DNA of 64,000 nucleotides. Source: Phytophthora colocasiae (taxonomy: Eukaryota > Oomycota > Peronosporomycetes > Peronosporales > Peronosporaceae). Location: positions 2,232,001 through 2,296,000 of the forward strand of contig JAGKQI010000100.1 in assembly GCA_018806915.1 (NCBI GenBank), in the 5' to 3' direction. The position numbers and the translations under genes are program-made. The notes beneath the pieces were generated by a model. The model had not been told where the DNA came from. It saw only the letters and a list, made by a program, of their open reading frames with translations, and did not search any database. Shown piece after piece: positions 45,501 to 56,282 of the stretch. How positions within the stretch are numbered: position 1 is the first letter of the stretch; each line of letters begins with the position of its first letter.

Positions 45501-48124
45501 CCGCACTAATGCAGGAACACGACCAGATCTACCACCCGGTTGCGTTTGCCAGCCGAACCTTGAAGACGAACGAGTTAAACTATAATGTTGCCGAAAAGGA
45601 GGTGTTGGCTCTACTTCGGATCCTGGATCTACACTACACCCTGTTGGTGGGACGTCGGATCAAGGTCCTAACCAGATACTCCACGCTTGCCTGGCTGTTC
45701 AAGTCTGCCGGCCTTCAAGGGCGTCTGGGACAATGGTCTGCTCTCCTGTCCCCATGGACACTCGAGATCACGAAGTGTACGAAGGGAGAGGATGAGATAC
45801 TGGGGGCGATCGCAGCTAATATAACGCCTAGATCGGAGATCGACGAAGCCCTGATCGCGATCGCGCCACAGAAGGAACCAAGGCGTAAGATCCAGATGCC
45901 GATTCTCACCGTAGATCCAGGCGAGGAGCTATGGGTAGTAAGTTTCGACGGTTCGGCACGCGTGAAACGAGGAGGAGGCGCTTTCAGCGCGATCGTGTGG
46001 AGTTTGCCGGAGTGGAAAGTGATCAAAGCTAGATCAGACTATGCGGAGAGTCTTACTGTCAATGAAGCGGAATACCGTGGGCTCTTGCTAGGTCTTGGCA
46101 TGATCGCACAGTTAGAACGCCGCCGTTTGGTCATTTGTGGCGATTCGAACCTAGTGATCCGACAAGTCCGGGGCGAGATCGACTGCAAGGCGCCAGGATT
46201 GACGTTACTGAAACAGAAGGTGCTAGATCACTTGCGGAATTGGGGAGATCATGAGCTAGTCCATGTGAAGAGAGACTGGAATGGGAGCGCAGACAGCTTG
46301 GCGAGTGCCGCGCTGCAGCGAGGAAGCGGGATCGAGGTCCACGATGAAGCAGATCGGTGCGATCTGGTCACCCTGAATCGGCTTAATGAGGTGTTGATCC
46401 CTCGAGTTGAAGATCGATCTGTGCAAGTGTCGGCAGTAGCCACGCGTGCAGCCCGAGCGCGACCTGGCGCCGCTGTCTTGCGAGAGGAACTGATCCGGGA
46501 GATGCGGGTTGATCGGATCAGGCGAGCCCAGGACGAGGAGGTCTGGATCGCAGGACTAAAGAAGTACCTGGCTGGGCAGATCGCGGATCTTACTCGAGCC
46601 GAATCCGGATCCTACGCCAAGATCGCCTCCGAGTACGAGGTAGATGAACAAGATCTGTTGTTTTACTGCCCACCAGGGCCGAGATCAAGAGGTGATCGCG
46701 ATCGCCTGATGAGACTTGTAGTTCCAGAAACGCTACAGCAGGATGTCCTCCACCACTATCATACGACTCTGGAAGGAGGACATCAGGGGATCGGACGCAC
46801 TTATCAGCGGATCCGAGATCATTTCCACTGGAGGGGATTATATCGGAGCGTGCAGCGATACGTAGGCGAGTGTGTAGATTGTGAGACTGGGAAGGGGAGA
46901 CCCACGATCCGGGGCGAGTCGCCGGGGAATCTGCAGGCGACATACCCATTCCAGATCATAGCGATGGATCACATACCTTCTCTGCCCAGATCCAACAAAG
47001 GCAACACCGAACTACTGATCTGGGTCGATCTGTTCACGGGATATGTGATCGCAAAGGCCAGTTCCTCCCGATCGGCCCAGACCGTCGCGGAATCTTATGA
47101 AGAATGCGTGTTCCGCAGATTTGGCGCTAGCGAGATGATCAGGCACGATCGAGAGCCGGGCTTCATGTTCGACTTCTTCAGATCGTTTAATAGGATCCTG
47201 GGGCAGCGACAACGGGCGACGATGGCCTACCGACCACAGGCCAATGGGACTGCGGAACGGATGGTGCAAACGGCCACTAGGGCAATCAAGATGTATGTTC
47301 AAGATCTCGATCAAAAGGACTGGGATGAATATGCGGAGAGATTGACTTTCGCCATTAACACGGCTCACGATCGGGTCCGGGGAGATACCCCTCACTATTT
47401 GGTACACGGATGGGATCCAAGATCGACGTTGGAAGCAACGATCCCGATCGGGTCGACCAGACGCCACGATCGCGATCCAAGACGGTGGAGATATCGCGTT
47501 CAGAGATACTACCAGCAGTCGAGAGAACAGGTCAACGCTAAGCTGCGAGAGGCGATCGCGGACCGAGCTGATCGGCACAATGAGGATGTCGATCCGCATC
47601 AGATCGAAGCTGGATCACGAGTTTGGCTATACCTAGATCGTGTGAAGGAAGGGTATGCCCGTAAACTCGCCCACCTTTGGCATGGCCCGTTCCGTGTTGC
47701 AGAGAAGCTCAATGAATTCACGATCAAGCTGGAGATCGCGGGTTCTGATTACCATATCTTTCCGGTGGTTCATGTTTCTAAGCTAAAGCTGGTACGGAAT
47801 TTCCCAGATCGACCGCGGATCGAGTTGACGGTAGATGAAGCCGATCGGCTCGATTTCGATGAGATCCTCCTTCCGGAGGACAGTTGGGTTCCAGATCTGG
47901 ATGCCGATGAGTACGAAGTCGAACGGATCTCGGACATGCGAAGTGGGAAACGAACTCGCTACGGCCGGATCTATCGTGAGTTCCTGGTGCACTGGGTCGG
48001 TTATGATGAGCCAACGTGGGTCGACGAAGCTGATCTTAACTGTGGGGCCATATTGAGCGCGTTCCTACGTGACCACGCTAATCGGAACCGGTTCGGCGTG
48101 ATGCAGTCGCATGAAGAGGTATAA
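42514..48124 (+). pseudogene. pol: Family B pol (PR-RT-RNase H-aRNase H-IN-chromodomain), copy 2, few breaks
   Basis: Protease LLLDTGAEVSILD at ~42828. In-frame TGA at 43011-43013. Acidic linker to ~44200. RT with LCIDYRLVNG (~44447) and YIDD (~44828). First RNase H VYASDWAISAALMQEHD at ~45475. Second RNase H ~45930-46330 with FDGSARVKRGGGAF, VNEAEYRGLLLGL, GDSNLVIRQVRGEID and KRDWNGSADSLA, keeping acidic catalytic positions. Integrase zinc finger HHYHTTLEGGHQG...CVDCETGKG (~46750-46895), and core with IIAMDHIP, RHDREPGFM and QANGTAERM. Chromodomain EYEVERISDM...LVHWVGYDEPTWV (~47910-48020). Frameshifts at ~44310 (+1), ~44682 (-1) and ~44995 (-1), all in or near homopolymers; 45059-48124 is open for 1021 codons. 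Confidence 0.9.
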
Positions 48125-48476
48125 GGAGAGTCAGGCGAGGTGACAGGGTTGCCTCGCCGTGATCGAGGAAGCTGATGTGGAGGAGAATCCAGATCAGAGC
48201 GAGAGTTTTATATTTGTGTATATGCATGTGCGTAGGGAATTTGACGGTGGAAGATGGTGATCCGGGATGTCGAGATGGAGATGAAAGGGGATCACATTCC
48301 TAAAATGATAGAGTACGATGGAATGACGGTGAGAATGGAGATTACGGATTACGAGTGGAGATTATGAGAATTACGAATGGAGATGGAAGAATGTAGAACG
48401 GCCCTGGAAGGGGTTCCGAATCCGAACTCGGGGAGAAGCCCCGAGCCTTGCTGCAAGTGATCGAAGTTCGCACGAC
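48125..48476 (+). other. Convergent gap between pol and antisense ORF (B copy 2)
   Basis: The 352 bp lie between the pol stop (+) and the antisense-ORF stop (-). No gene seen. A purine-rich degenerate repeat of GGAGATTACGRATTACGAGT type lies at 48330-48385. Short hairpins (GGCGAGG...CCTCGCC near 48132; CTCGGGGAGAAGCCCCGAG at 48428-48446) could act in 3'-end formation for both transcripts. Confidence 0.55.
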
Positions 48477-51273
48477 TTACGGAGAAGCGGCCCCAGCGGG
48501 AGGAGGATTGAACTTGCCGATAAGTCGGGGAATCCTGGTAGCGGGATGGTTGACCGGGTCTTGCCGATACTGGTTACGCCACGGATCCGCCTCGTCACAC
48601 TCCTCCAGAGCCTCGATCAGGTTCGCCGGCTCTGGGACGTTCGCGTTGGGATCCGACAGGTTGGCACGCCGAGAGACCACGCCGGGATACCAACGAACCA
48701 CATCCACCGACGGAATGGGGAGGTGAAGGAAGAACGGATCCAGCAGGATGTCGAGATCGAACCACTGATCGCGCATTATGGCGGGGAAGGAGGCGAGGAA
48801 TTGGCGCCAAGCAGACCCAGCCCGACTCCGCCGGGCCTTGCGAGCAACGTAATACCGCTGCAGTTCAAGATCCGCATCCTGCATGGCAGAGGTGATCTCA
48901 AAGTTGTGGGTGGCCTCCCAAAATGCTTGACGGTGCCGTTCCTCCAGAACGCGATAGGTGGCGGCACGGCCGCGAGGGGTGTTCCCTCCCTCTCATGCAG
49001 ATCGAGGTCGAACGTAAGGGGACCCGGGTTCGCGAAGTCGTTCCACGGCTCTAGAGCCAGCAGATCAAGCACGTTCACGCCCGTGATCAGCTCGTGGAGG
49101 TATTCGGGGGTCGGTGCAGGCCCAGCCTGTATCTGGGAAGGGAACAGCCAACCCGAAGGGATCAACAACCGTTTGCCCAGAGAATTGGCGATCAGACCCA
49201 CGATCGAATACTGCCCGATCACCTGCGGATCCCACGGCACGATGTCAGCGGCCGCGAAGGTACGCTGCCGATCGTACCCTGGAATGAAAGAGGCGACCGG
49301 GAACAGGGGTGGTCGGAGCCCGGGGGGCGAGGAACCGCCGGAAGGAGGTGGCGGTGGTGACGGGGAACCCGGAGGCGATCCTAGAGACGGCGGACCTGAT
49401 CCATCTGGAGATGGGCTTGAGCCGTCCGGAGACCCCGATCCACGGGTGCCAGAAGGTCCGGCTCTCGGAACCTGACCGGACTCGCGCCGGTGCGTCGAGA
49501 TAGACCGTTGGCGGCCCATGTGTAGAGTCTCGTCCTCCTCGGAGTCCTCCGCCTCGTTGGAACGTTCCGATTCGGCTTCAGAACTAGTTCCATTGCTGGG
49601 TTCTGGACTTTCGTCCTCTTCGGACGGCGATGAGAATGGGTGCTGGGGATCGTAGTCGGAGTCTTCCTCGTCCTCATCCGGCGAATCACCCTCGGCGGGG
49701 AGCGATCCGGACTGATCCGTAGGCGCTGGGGTCGGATCAGGGGCTGGAGTGTCGGTTTCCTCCCCTCCGGCTTGCCCAGAAGCTTGATCCGCCAACAGAT
49801 CCAGCGGACTCGCCGTTGATCCTGCCGGGGTCGGGACCACCGTGGGTGTGACAGGCTGGGTTGACCCGGGAGCTTCGGTAGCTGCAGGTTTTAGATCACG
49901 GGGAGCTGAGGTGCCTGAGCCGGACGCTTGCGTGAGGAAGGAGGAACGGCCGGGAAGCGGAGGCGCTTCGAGATCTTTTGGTGGCACGAGCCGCCCGTCG
50001 ATCCGCGATCCACGAGGACAACCGAGCAGAGGAATCCTCGGCGTGGTGCAGCTGTTGTTCGGCTTCGGCATAATCAGCGTCCAGCTCTTGGTGAGCCTGT
50101 CGAAGCTCCGCGTTCTGTCGCTGGAGTTGGTCGAGTTCCTGTGTCGCCGCATCCCGGGCGGAACGAGCCACGTCAAGGTCTGCGAGGGCAGACAAACGAT
50201 CTTGGGTGGCATCGTCCAGGTCGACCTGGATTCGATCACGGTCTACCGTTACTCGATTGAGATCTTGCATTGCCTGATCCCGGTCGAGGCGGGCCTGACC
50301 CAGGTCTGCGACGGCCTGATCCCGCTCGGCAATGGCGGCACGATGCTGGACGGAGAGCTGGTCCCGGTCGTGCTGGATTATCTCCAGATTTCCCAAGGCG
50401 TCTGCCAGATCTTGCTCCAGGCTGGATACGGCGGCGGCATCGGCGGTTGCACCCAGAGGCGGAGCGCGAGAATCCGGGGCGGATACGTCCTCCAAGGCGA
50501 GGTGTGCCCGAGCCAGTTCAACCTGGTGATCCTCTGCCTCGCGTTCCAGATACGCGACTTCGGCTCGAGCGGCGAGCAACTCCGCTTGGGTCCGCGTCAA
50601 CTCCAACCTCAACCGAGCTTCCTCTGCCGTCGGGCGAGTCTGATCAGCAGGCATGGCCATAGCCGCTTGTGGACCTTGGGAGGAATCGTTCCTCTGCCAG
50701 CGATCAAGGCTACGCTGAGTGAGGGTCAGGTCATGGCGCACGGCGGCGAGCTCCCGTTCGCGATCCTGAAGCTCATCCCGGAGTTCAATCTCCGTCTCCC
50801 CGGCTATGCGAAGTTCGGCCAGCCGGAAGTCGAGATCCTCGAGCGCAGAGTCTAGCCGCGCCTGGATCCGGGCCAGTCGCTGCTCAGACTCCCGTCGTTC
50901 GGCGTCGTGCTGGGCCCGCTGATCTCTGCAAGGCGGCGATCGCGTCCCCACCGATAGCATCTCCGGTTCCCGATCGCAGATGAGCGATTTCGGCGTTCAG
51001 CCGCAAAATCTCCTCCGCTTGGTCGTCCCGGAAGCGCTCCATATCCTCCATGTCGGATCGCAACCGGCGAACGGTGTCGTCCAGGTGGTCCCGATCGCGA
51101 CTCAAGGTCTCGCGTATCCGTTGGCTATAGGCCAGCCTCGCTTGCAAGGTGACCAGCTCAGGGTTTACCCCGGGGGTTGAGAAGCGGGAGGCCGTGGATC
51201 GGGCGGATCGGATCGAGTGCTCGCTCGAGGGCGTTCTCGGCGTCAAGGGGGGCGAGGAAGGCGGATCGGACAT
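48477..51273 (-). pseudogene. Family B antisense accessory ORF (copy 2), ~930 codons, three breaks
   Basis: Minus strand, antisense to gag-pol, starting 103 nt from the 3' LTR with ATG at 51273 (MSDPPSSPPLTPRTPSSE). Order: Ser/Pro-rich head; ~400 residues of charged heptad-repeat coiled coil (EERDQAV/DRDQ-type repeats; SSLEQDLADALGNLEIIQHD); a Pro/Ser/Glu/Asp-rich acidic region (SPDEDEEDSDYDPQHPF, SSPSPDGSGPPSLGSPPGSP); and a C-terminal globular part (GYDRQRTFAAADIVPWDPQV, LLALEPWNDFANPGPLTFD, ending PRLIGKFNPPPAGAASP). Frame breaks near 50925, 49960 and 48880 split it into four overlapping open pieces. Same ORF: B copy 1 and every array unit. No recognised family; it resembles structural or scaffold proteins only by its coiled coil. 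Confidence 0.75.
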
Positions 51274-51376
51274 TTCGAGAGAGTGGTGGCGCTTGAACGA
51301 CTTGTGTTCCAGGTGGTGAATGTGGAAATAAACCCGAAGTGAGCTGCGGCAGCTCAACTTACGTGCTGGGGGCGGA
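51274..51376 (-). promoter_or_regulatory. Leader of the B antisense ORF, with conserved splice-donor-like GTAAGT
   Basis: Between the 3' LTR and the antisense ATG. Reading from the LTR on the minus strand, CAGCACGTAAGT appears at once and is kept in all B copies and array units (plus-strand ACTTACGTGCTG). A downstream CACAAG near 51300 could be an acceptor. On the plus strand the same stretch ends in the B polypurine tract GGGGGCGGA. A transcript would have to start in the LTR in antisense direction. Inference only. Confidence 0.4.
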
Positions 51377-52728
51377 TGTGGTGAAGCGGACGAAAAATTT
51401 TTTTCCCGGAGAGGCGATGTCAGCCACGAACCCGAATAGAGTCGGAACGAGCGACAAGGGGGACCTGTGATCGCCAGATCTGGGTCGAATCAGACGAAGG
51501 TACGATGGGTCCCGCCGGGAACAGGCAACGGAGACACCGGCGAAGAAGCAGGTGGAGCGGTGTTCGTGGGTGATCCGAATCCTGCCGTGGTGTTCGTGGG
51601 TGATCCGAATCCTGCCGGAGGAAGAATGGGGAAATCAAGGATGTTCTCGCGCGATCAACGATGACGGGGCCCCAAGCGAGCATGATAAGCTTACCCTGGC
51701 GCCCCGAAACCTCTAACAGCACGATCCAACTTCCCCGGGCGGCGACGAAGCGAGATCACGCAAGATCGCGCAATGATCCTCTCCCGTATAAGTACGAGAT
51801 CAGCTCCGGGTCAAGGTCAACCCCAGGCGCGACGCAGACTCTTCTTGTGGCCTGATCCGGATTCTTTGAAGGATCACCAAGCAGGATCAGGCAGCGATCA
51901 AGCTTCGGTTAAGTGCGAGATCAAGCTTCGGTTAAGTGCGAGATCAAGCTTCGGTTAAGTGCGAGATCAAGCTTCGGTTAAGTACGGAATCGGCTCAAGA
52001 TCAGGGTTAGGGGAATCAAGCTAGGGATCAGCTCTGTAGCCAGTGTCGTGTGATCGTAGGATAGTAAATCAGGATGGGATTAGTAGGCATAGGAATAACC
52101 ATAAAGAGACTCGAATTTGCCCTGAACCACTCAAGTGTCTTCGCTACGCCTGGAACCGGGAACTACATTGGCCCTACAAGCGTCAGGAAGGTAAGGATAC
52201 GTGACCTAGTATAGCGGTTAAGTCTGGATAATATATTGGCCAGCTTTGCCCTATCTAGTGAACTATCCTTTAAGTGCATACATCGGATCGGAAGGAATTG
52301 GTTGTTTAGCCTAAGGATCCCGTCGAATCTCGCCCCCTCAAGACCCCCGCTATCGGAAGCGGAAAACAACGAAAGGAAGGGACTGAATCCCGAACATTGG
52401 ACTATTGGAAGACCTGGATCAAGAACCAGGCACCCGGATCAAGGCTCGAGAACTCGCCTACGACCGGGATCAAGTACCCCGAGGTGGAGTGAAGAACTTC
52501 CACGCCGCCTCAAACCCCTGCGTCACCCAAGACCTTCTTCTCGTCACAAGACATCTTCAGAAGTTACCTGGAAGAGCGTAACCCGCCTACCGACGGGTAC
52601 ACAAGGTGAACACTACACACAACAAGATCACGGATCATCGGGGGACCCCCTCCGTTAGTCGGTGTCTGGGCGCAAGTGGCGATCGCGATCGGCCTCAACC
52701 AGATTTTGGCCAGATCCGCTCCACCACA
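51377..52728 (+). repeat. B copy 2 3' LTR
   Basis: 1352 bp, same termini as the 5' LTR and almost identical. It has four 23-bp units at 51897-51988 instead of six. Followed by the target duplication CGTC and the interrupted C pol. Confidence 0.93.
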
Positions 52729-52732
52729 CGTC

Positions 52733-55095
52733 CGCAGCCATGCCGAACGTGGCATGACGGACGTCGAGGTACATCTGCAACACATACGGCAGGTGTTCGA
52801 AGTGATGCGAGAGAACAAGCTGTACGCCAACTTGAAGAAGTGTATCTTCTGCGTTCCCGAGATCCCTGTTCTCGGGAGCTATGTCAGCAAGGAAGGTGTC
52901 CGTGCTGACCCCGAGAAGATTGCAGCCATCTGCGCTTGGCCCATGCCTCAGGATCAGAAGCAGCTCCGACAATGGTTAGGCTCGCAACGTACCTCCACCA
53001 TTACTCGAAGAACTTCGCGCTGACCATCCAACCACTGTCTCAGCTCCTGAAGGCAGACGCCATGTGGTCATGGCGCCCCGAGCACCAAACAGCCTTCGAC
53101 GCGGTGAAGACGAGTTTGTCAACCGCGCCCGTCTTGATGCTTCCAGATCACTCAAAGCCGTTCCACGTTGTGTGCGACGCGAGTGACTTCGCGATCGGCT
53201 GTGCCTTGATGCAGTTTGACGACGAGGGTCGCGAGCGAGTGGTGAGTTACCAGTCGCGACAACTGAAACACGCGGAACGGAATTACCCGGTCCATGACAA
53301 GGAATTTCTGGCAATGCGCTACGCCCTCATCAAGTTCCGTGTGTATCTCTTGGGCGAGCGGACCTTCGCGGTGTACACGGATCATGCCTCGCTTCGGACG
53401 GCGACAAATATCCCTCATTTGTCGCAGCGCATGGCGCGCTGGTTATCGCTCTTCTCCTAATACAACTTCGTCGTCCATTACAAGCCGGGCAAGACCAACA
53501 TCCTCGCCGACGCGCTTCGGCCGGATTGCGTATAGCATGGTCGCCACGCTGTTGGTGACGAAGACGATGACGAATGCGCCGTGTGTATCACCGAAGACGT
53601 CGCTGAGGTCACCACTGCGCGACTTGATTGCCGATGCGTACAAGACTGACGCGTCCTGCTCCGAGCTGATAGAGTATCTGCGCAGTCCCAACGACACCGC
53701 CAAGCGTAAACTGCCCCGCCGAGCCCGTGCTCGCATCGACCGCTACTCCCTCGACGGCTCGCTACTGATATTTCGCGTCGACCAAGACGACAGCCCCCGC
53801 ATCGTTGTTCCGCTTGACGACGATCTCCGAGCTCGGCTGATCCACGAGTTCCGATACTCCAAGCCGCGGTCATCTCGGTCGCGAAAAGACCTTCGCGTCG
53901 TTGTCTCGCGACTTTTACTGGCCACACATGTACAAATGGGTGTGAAGTGGGTACGCTCGTGCGAAGCGTGCCAGCACGTGAAGCCCGCTGCATCCGCTCC
54001 CTGTCGCCACTGAAGCGTGGTCGTCCGTAAGCATGGACTTCGTCTTCGGCTTACCTTGCGACACTCGCGGGCGTACGGGTATCCTCGTCTTCGTCGACCG
54101 CCTCAGCAAGATGGTCCATCTCGCTCCTGTACGATTACCGCGCAACAATCTGCAGCACTCTTTGTCGACGTGGTGTACCGCCACCACGGCATTCCGTCCT
54201 CGATTGTGTCGGACCCAGCCTTCTGGAGAGAGCTCTTTCGGCTACTGGGGACGCGGTTGAGCATGTCCACCGCGTCACATCCCGAGACAGATGGACAGAC
54301 CGAGAGCGCCAACCGCATTGTCGAAGACGTGCTTCGCAGCTTCACCACGTCATTCCCTTCGTGGAGCTCGTTCCTACCCATGCTCGGGTTCGCGATCAAC
54401 AACACCGTACACGCGTCGTCAGGCCTGACGCCATTCTTCGTCAACTTTGGACGCCACCCTCGTGTTCCGGCGCTCCTTGGGCTGGAGCGTCCGCGCCCGA
54501 CTCGGCTATCAACGTTGAAGACACAGTCCCACTTGACTGCGCCTCCGCTGAGGAGCCCAAAACCAACGGGGACTCCTCTGTGAACGCGGTGAACACGAGA
54601 TCATCCGCGCAATCCTCTGCTCAGACTCCACTTACTCGCTCCACCGCGCGAGCGGCGGCAACCTCTGCGCAGGACGTTGCCACTTGGACCAGTCGGACGC
54701 TGATCCGCCCGCGTCAGCGCCAGCGTCGCGCGGTCGAACTTCAAGCTGCTTCAAGTCCGGTCGTGCCCACCGAAATGAACGTTGTGAACTTCGCACCCAA
54801 CGAGGCGCCGCAGAGTAGCGACGCAGCGGCCGTGCAGGAGTTCGTGCGCCAGCAGGAGTCGGTCACCCGCTACGTCCGCGACGCGATAGCTGCCGCTGTT
54901 GACCGCCAGAAAGAGAATGCGGACCGTCGCGGACGCAAGAACATGGAACGTTTCCACGTTGGCGATCGCGTGTTACCAATGGAATTGCACCAGCGCTCGT
55001 CACGAATCTGGACGCGAGCAAGCTCGCGCCGCGATACATTGGTCCGTTCAAGGTACTACACGTTATGGGAGACGCCTACAAGCTACAACTGCCAG
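52733..55095 (+). pseudogene. Family C pol, second part (RT end, RNase H, integrase)
   Basis: Continues RT with NKLYANLKKCIFCVPEIPVL (~52815). RNase H with VCDASDFAIGCALMQFDDEG at ~53170 runs to a TAA at 53458-53460 (SLFS*YNF). Integrase: zinc-finger part near 53850-53990 (CEACQHVKP), core with MDFVFGLPCDTRGRTG (~54033), SDPAFWRELF with an internal deletion of the DRDPRF type motif, QTESANRIVEDVL (~54300), and a C-terminal part with VHASSGLTPFFVNFGRHPR. Multiple frameshifts. Ends near 55095 in TYKLQLPDND-type sequence without chromodomain or LTR. Confidence 0.83.
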
Positions 55096-55282
55096 ACAAC
55101 GACGGATATATTCGACAGACTAAAATATCCGATGGTACAAACTTCCCGCCATAGTAAAGATGGCACGAATTTTAGCGAATCATGAGGGTGAAAAAAATAT
55201 TTTAACCAATAATACAGGACAGCAAACGATTGGCTTTGAGCTAAAACTTCACTACCCTTTTGCTAATTCACTGCGAAATTTG
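55096..55282 (+). other. Junction region between family C and the pogo-like remnant
   Basis: AT-rich 187 bp with no coding signal. It probably holds the 5' non-coding end of the pogo-like element. No terminal inverted repeat could be paired because its 3' end is lost. Confidence 0.4.
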
Positions 55283-56282
55283 CATGGGCCGCGTCGAAAG
55301 AAGCTTCACAATTAAGCAGAGGAGAGAATCGCTAGCTTTGGCTGAGCGTGTGCCGGCAAACGACTAAATATTGCCCGGTCCACCATCTACGACTAGAGGA
55401 ACCAAGCCGAGGACATTTGGAGCTTCAAAGGACACTCGACATCCAAGATGCTGAAAGGTCAGGGACGCAAGGAAATTTTTCCTGGTGTCTCTGACCTAGT
55501 TACCTACATGAAAGATGTGCGACGAGATGAAGCGGTAAAACAACGCATTTATATTTATATTATCGATATGTTAAAAAAATATTGATTTCATTCGTAATTC
55601 TAGGTGTTATCTACTGCAGGAATGATCGAGTTCATGTGGACGATCCATCCGGAGTGGATGTCTTCTTATGTTTCAAGGTTATCTGAGTGCAGTGGTGCGT
55701 TGGAACGCATGGTGCAACGCATTGTCAATCGGTAACCATCTAAATTTATATGTTGGTCGTTAATAAGTAAACTTTATTGTTTTTATTGTGTTGTTATACT
55801 AGCTACGGATTCTCTTCTCAAAAACCCAAACTGCTAAACGTTCTACGGACGACCTGGAAGAAACTCGTGCTGCGTTTTCTATAGCGTTTTGGAAGCAATA
55901 TAGCTGCTACGAGGGAGGAGGCGTGTTAAACGTTGATGAAACCGCTATTTTATTTGACATGCCACCTCTTGGCAAAGGGCGAAAGGATTCGGCTCATATA
56001 TTGGGCATGCTGGCCGCATGAGGGCTGTACTAACCGTACGCGACGATGGTAAAGGAGCTTCATTTTATTCTTATTTTTTTCTTAAATATTTAATTTTATA
56101 GGATTGGAAATGCCGATTCTCTTCATTATCCGAGGCGTTCCCGGTGGTCGACTACAGGCTAAGGAGATGCAGGAATATCCATACGGGCATTTCAAGAGAA
56201 TGCGTGGATGGATGCTGCTACATGGAAATTCTATGCTGAAAAACTGTTAACATTTGAAATAGACAAAACCTTCTGTCCTTCT
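55283..56282 (+). pseudogene. Pogo/Tigger-like (DDE_1) transposase pseudogene with three putative introns
   Basis: ATG at 55283 (MGRVERSFTIKQRRESLALA), then a helix-turn-helix-type region (ARSTIYD*RNQAEDIWSFKG, stop from TGG to TAG). Putative introns: 55535-55603, 55732-55802 and 56049-56101, all GT...AG and 53-71 bp; joining across them keeps reading frames (DEA/VLSTAGM, VNR/YGFSS, DDG/LEMP). Exon 3 has NVDETAILFDMPP with the first catalytic Asp; exon 4 has LFIIRGVPGG and NAWMDAATWKFY in shifted frames. Frameshifts near 55838, 56005 and 56180. The rest, with the other catalytic residues, is cut off by the A copy 2 LTR at 56283. Cut-and-paste DNA transposon, inactive. Confidence 0.75.

Larger units (their letters stand above)
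38790..52728 (+). mobile_element. Family B Ty3/Gypsy retrotransposon, copy 2 (full length, 13.9 kb)
   Basis: Complete element: 5' LTR 38790-40188, gag, -1 frameshift signal, pol with two RNase H domains and chromodomain, convergent antisense ORF, 3' LTR 51377-52728. The 4-bp host sequence CGTC occurs on both sides (38786-38789 and 52729-52732). The LTRs differ by about two substitutions, one T in a T-run and two 23-bp repeat units, so the insertion is young. Its size is large for Gypsy elements because of the antisense ORF and long LTRs. Confidence 0.93.
36140..55095 (+). mobile_element. Family C Ty3/Gypsy retrotransposon (truncated at both ends, interrupted by B copy 2)
   Basis: Contains an LTR remnant, gag, frameshift site and pol to 38789, then the complete B copy 2, then the rest of pol (52733-55095). 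Removing B and one CGTC restores a continuous RT reading (SYFDDICV then RSHAERGM). Protein organisation and frameshift signal match family A, but the sequences have diverged well beyond copy-level differences. No 3' LTR is found. Pol fades out near 55095 before the pogo-like remnant. Confidence 0.83.
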
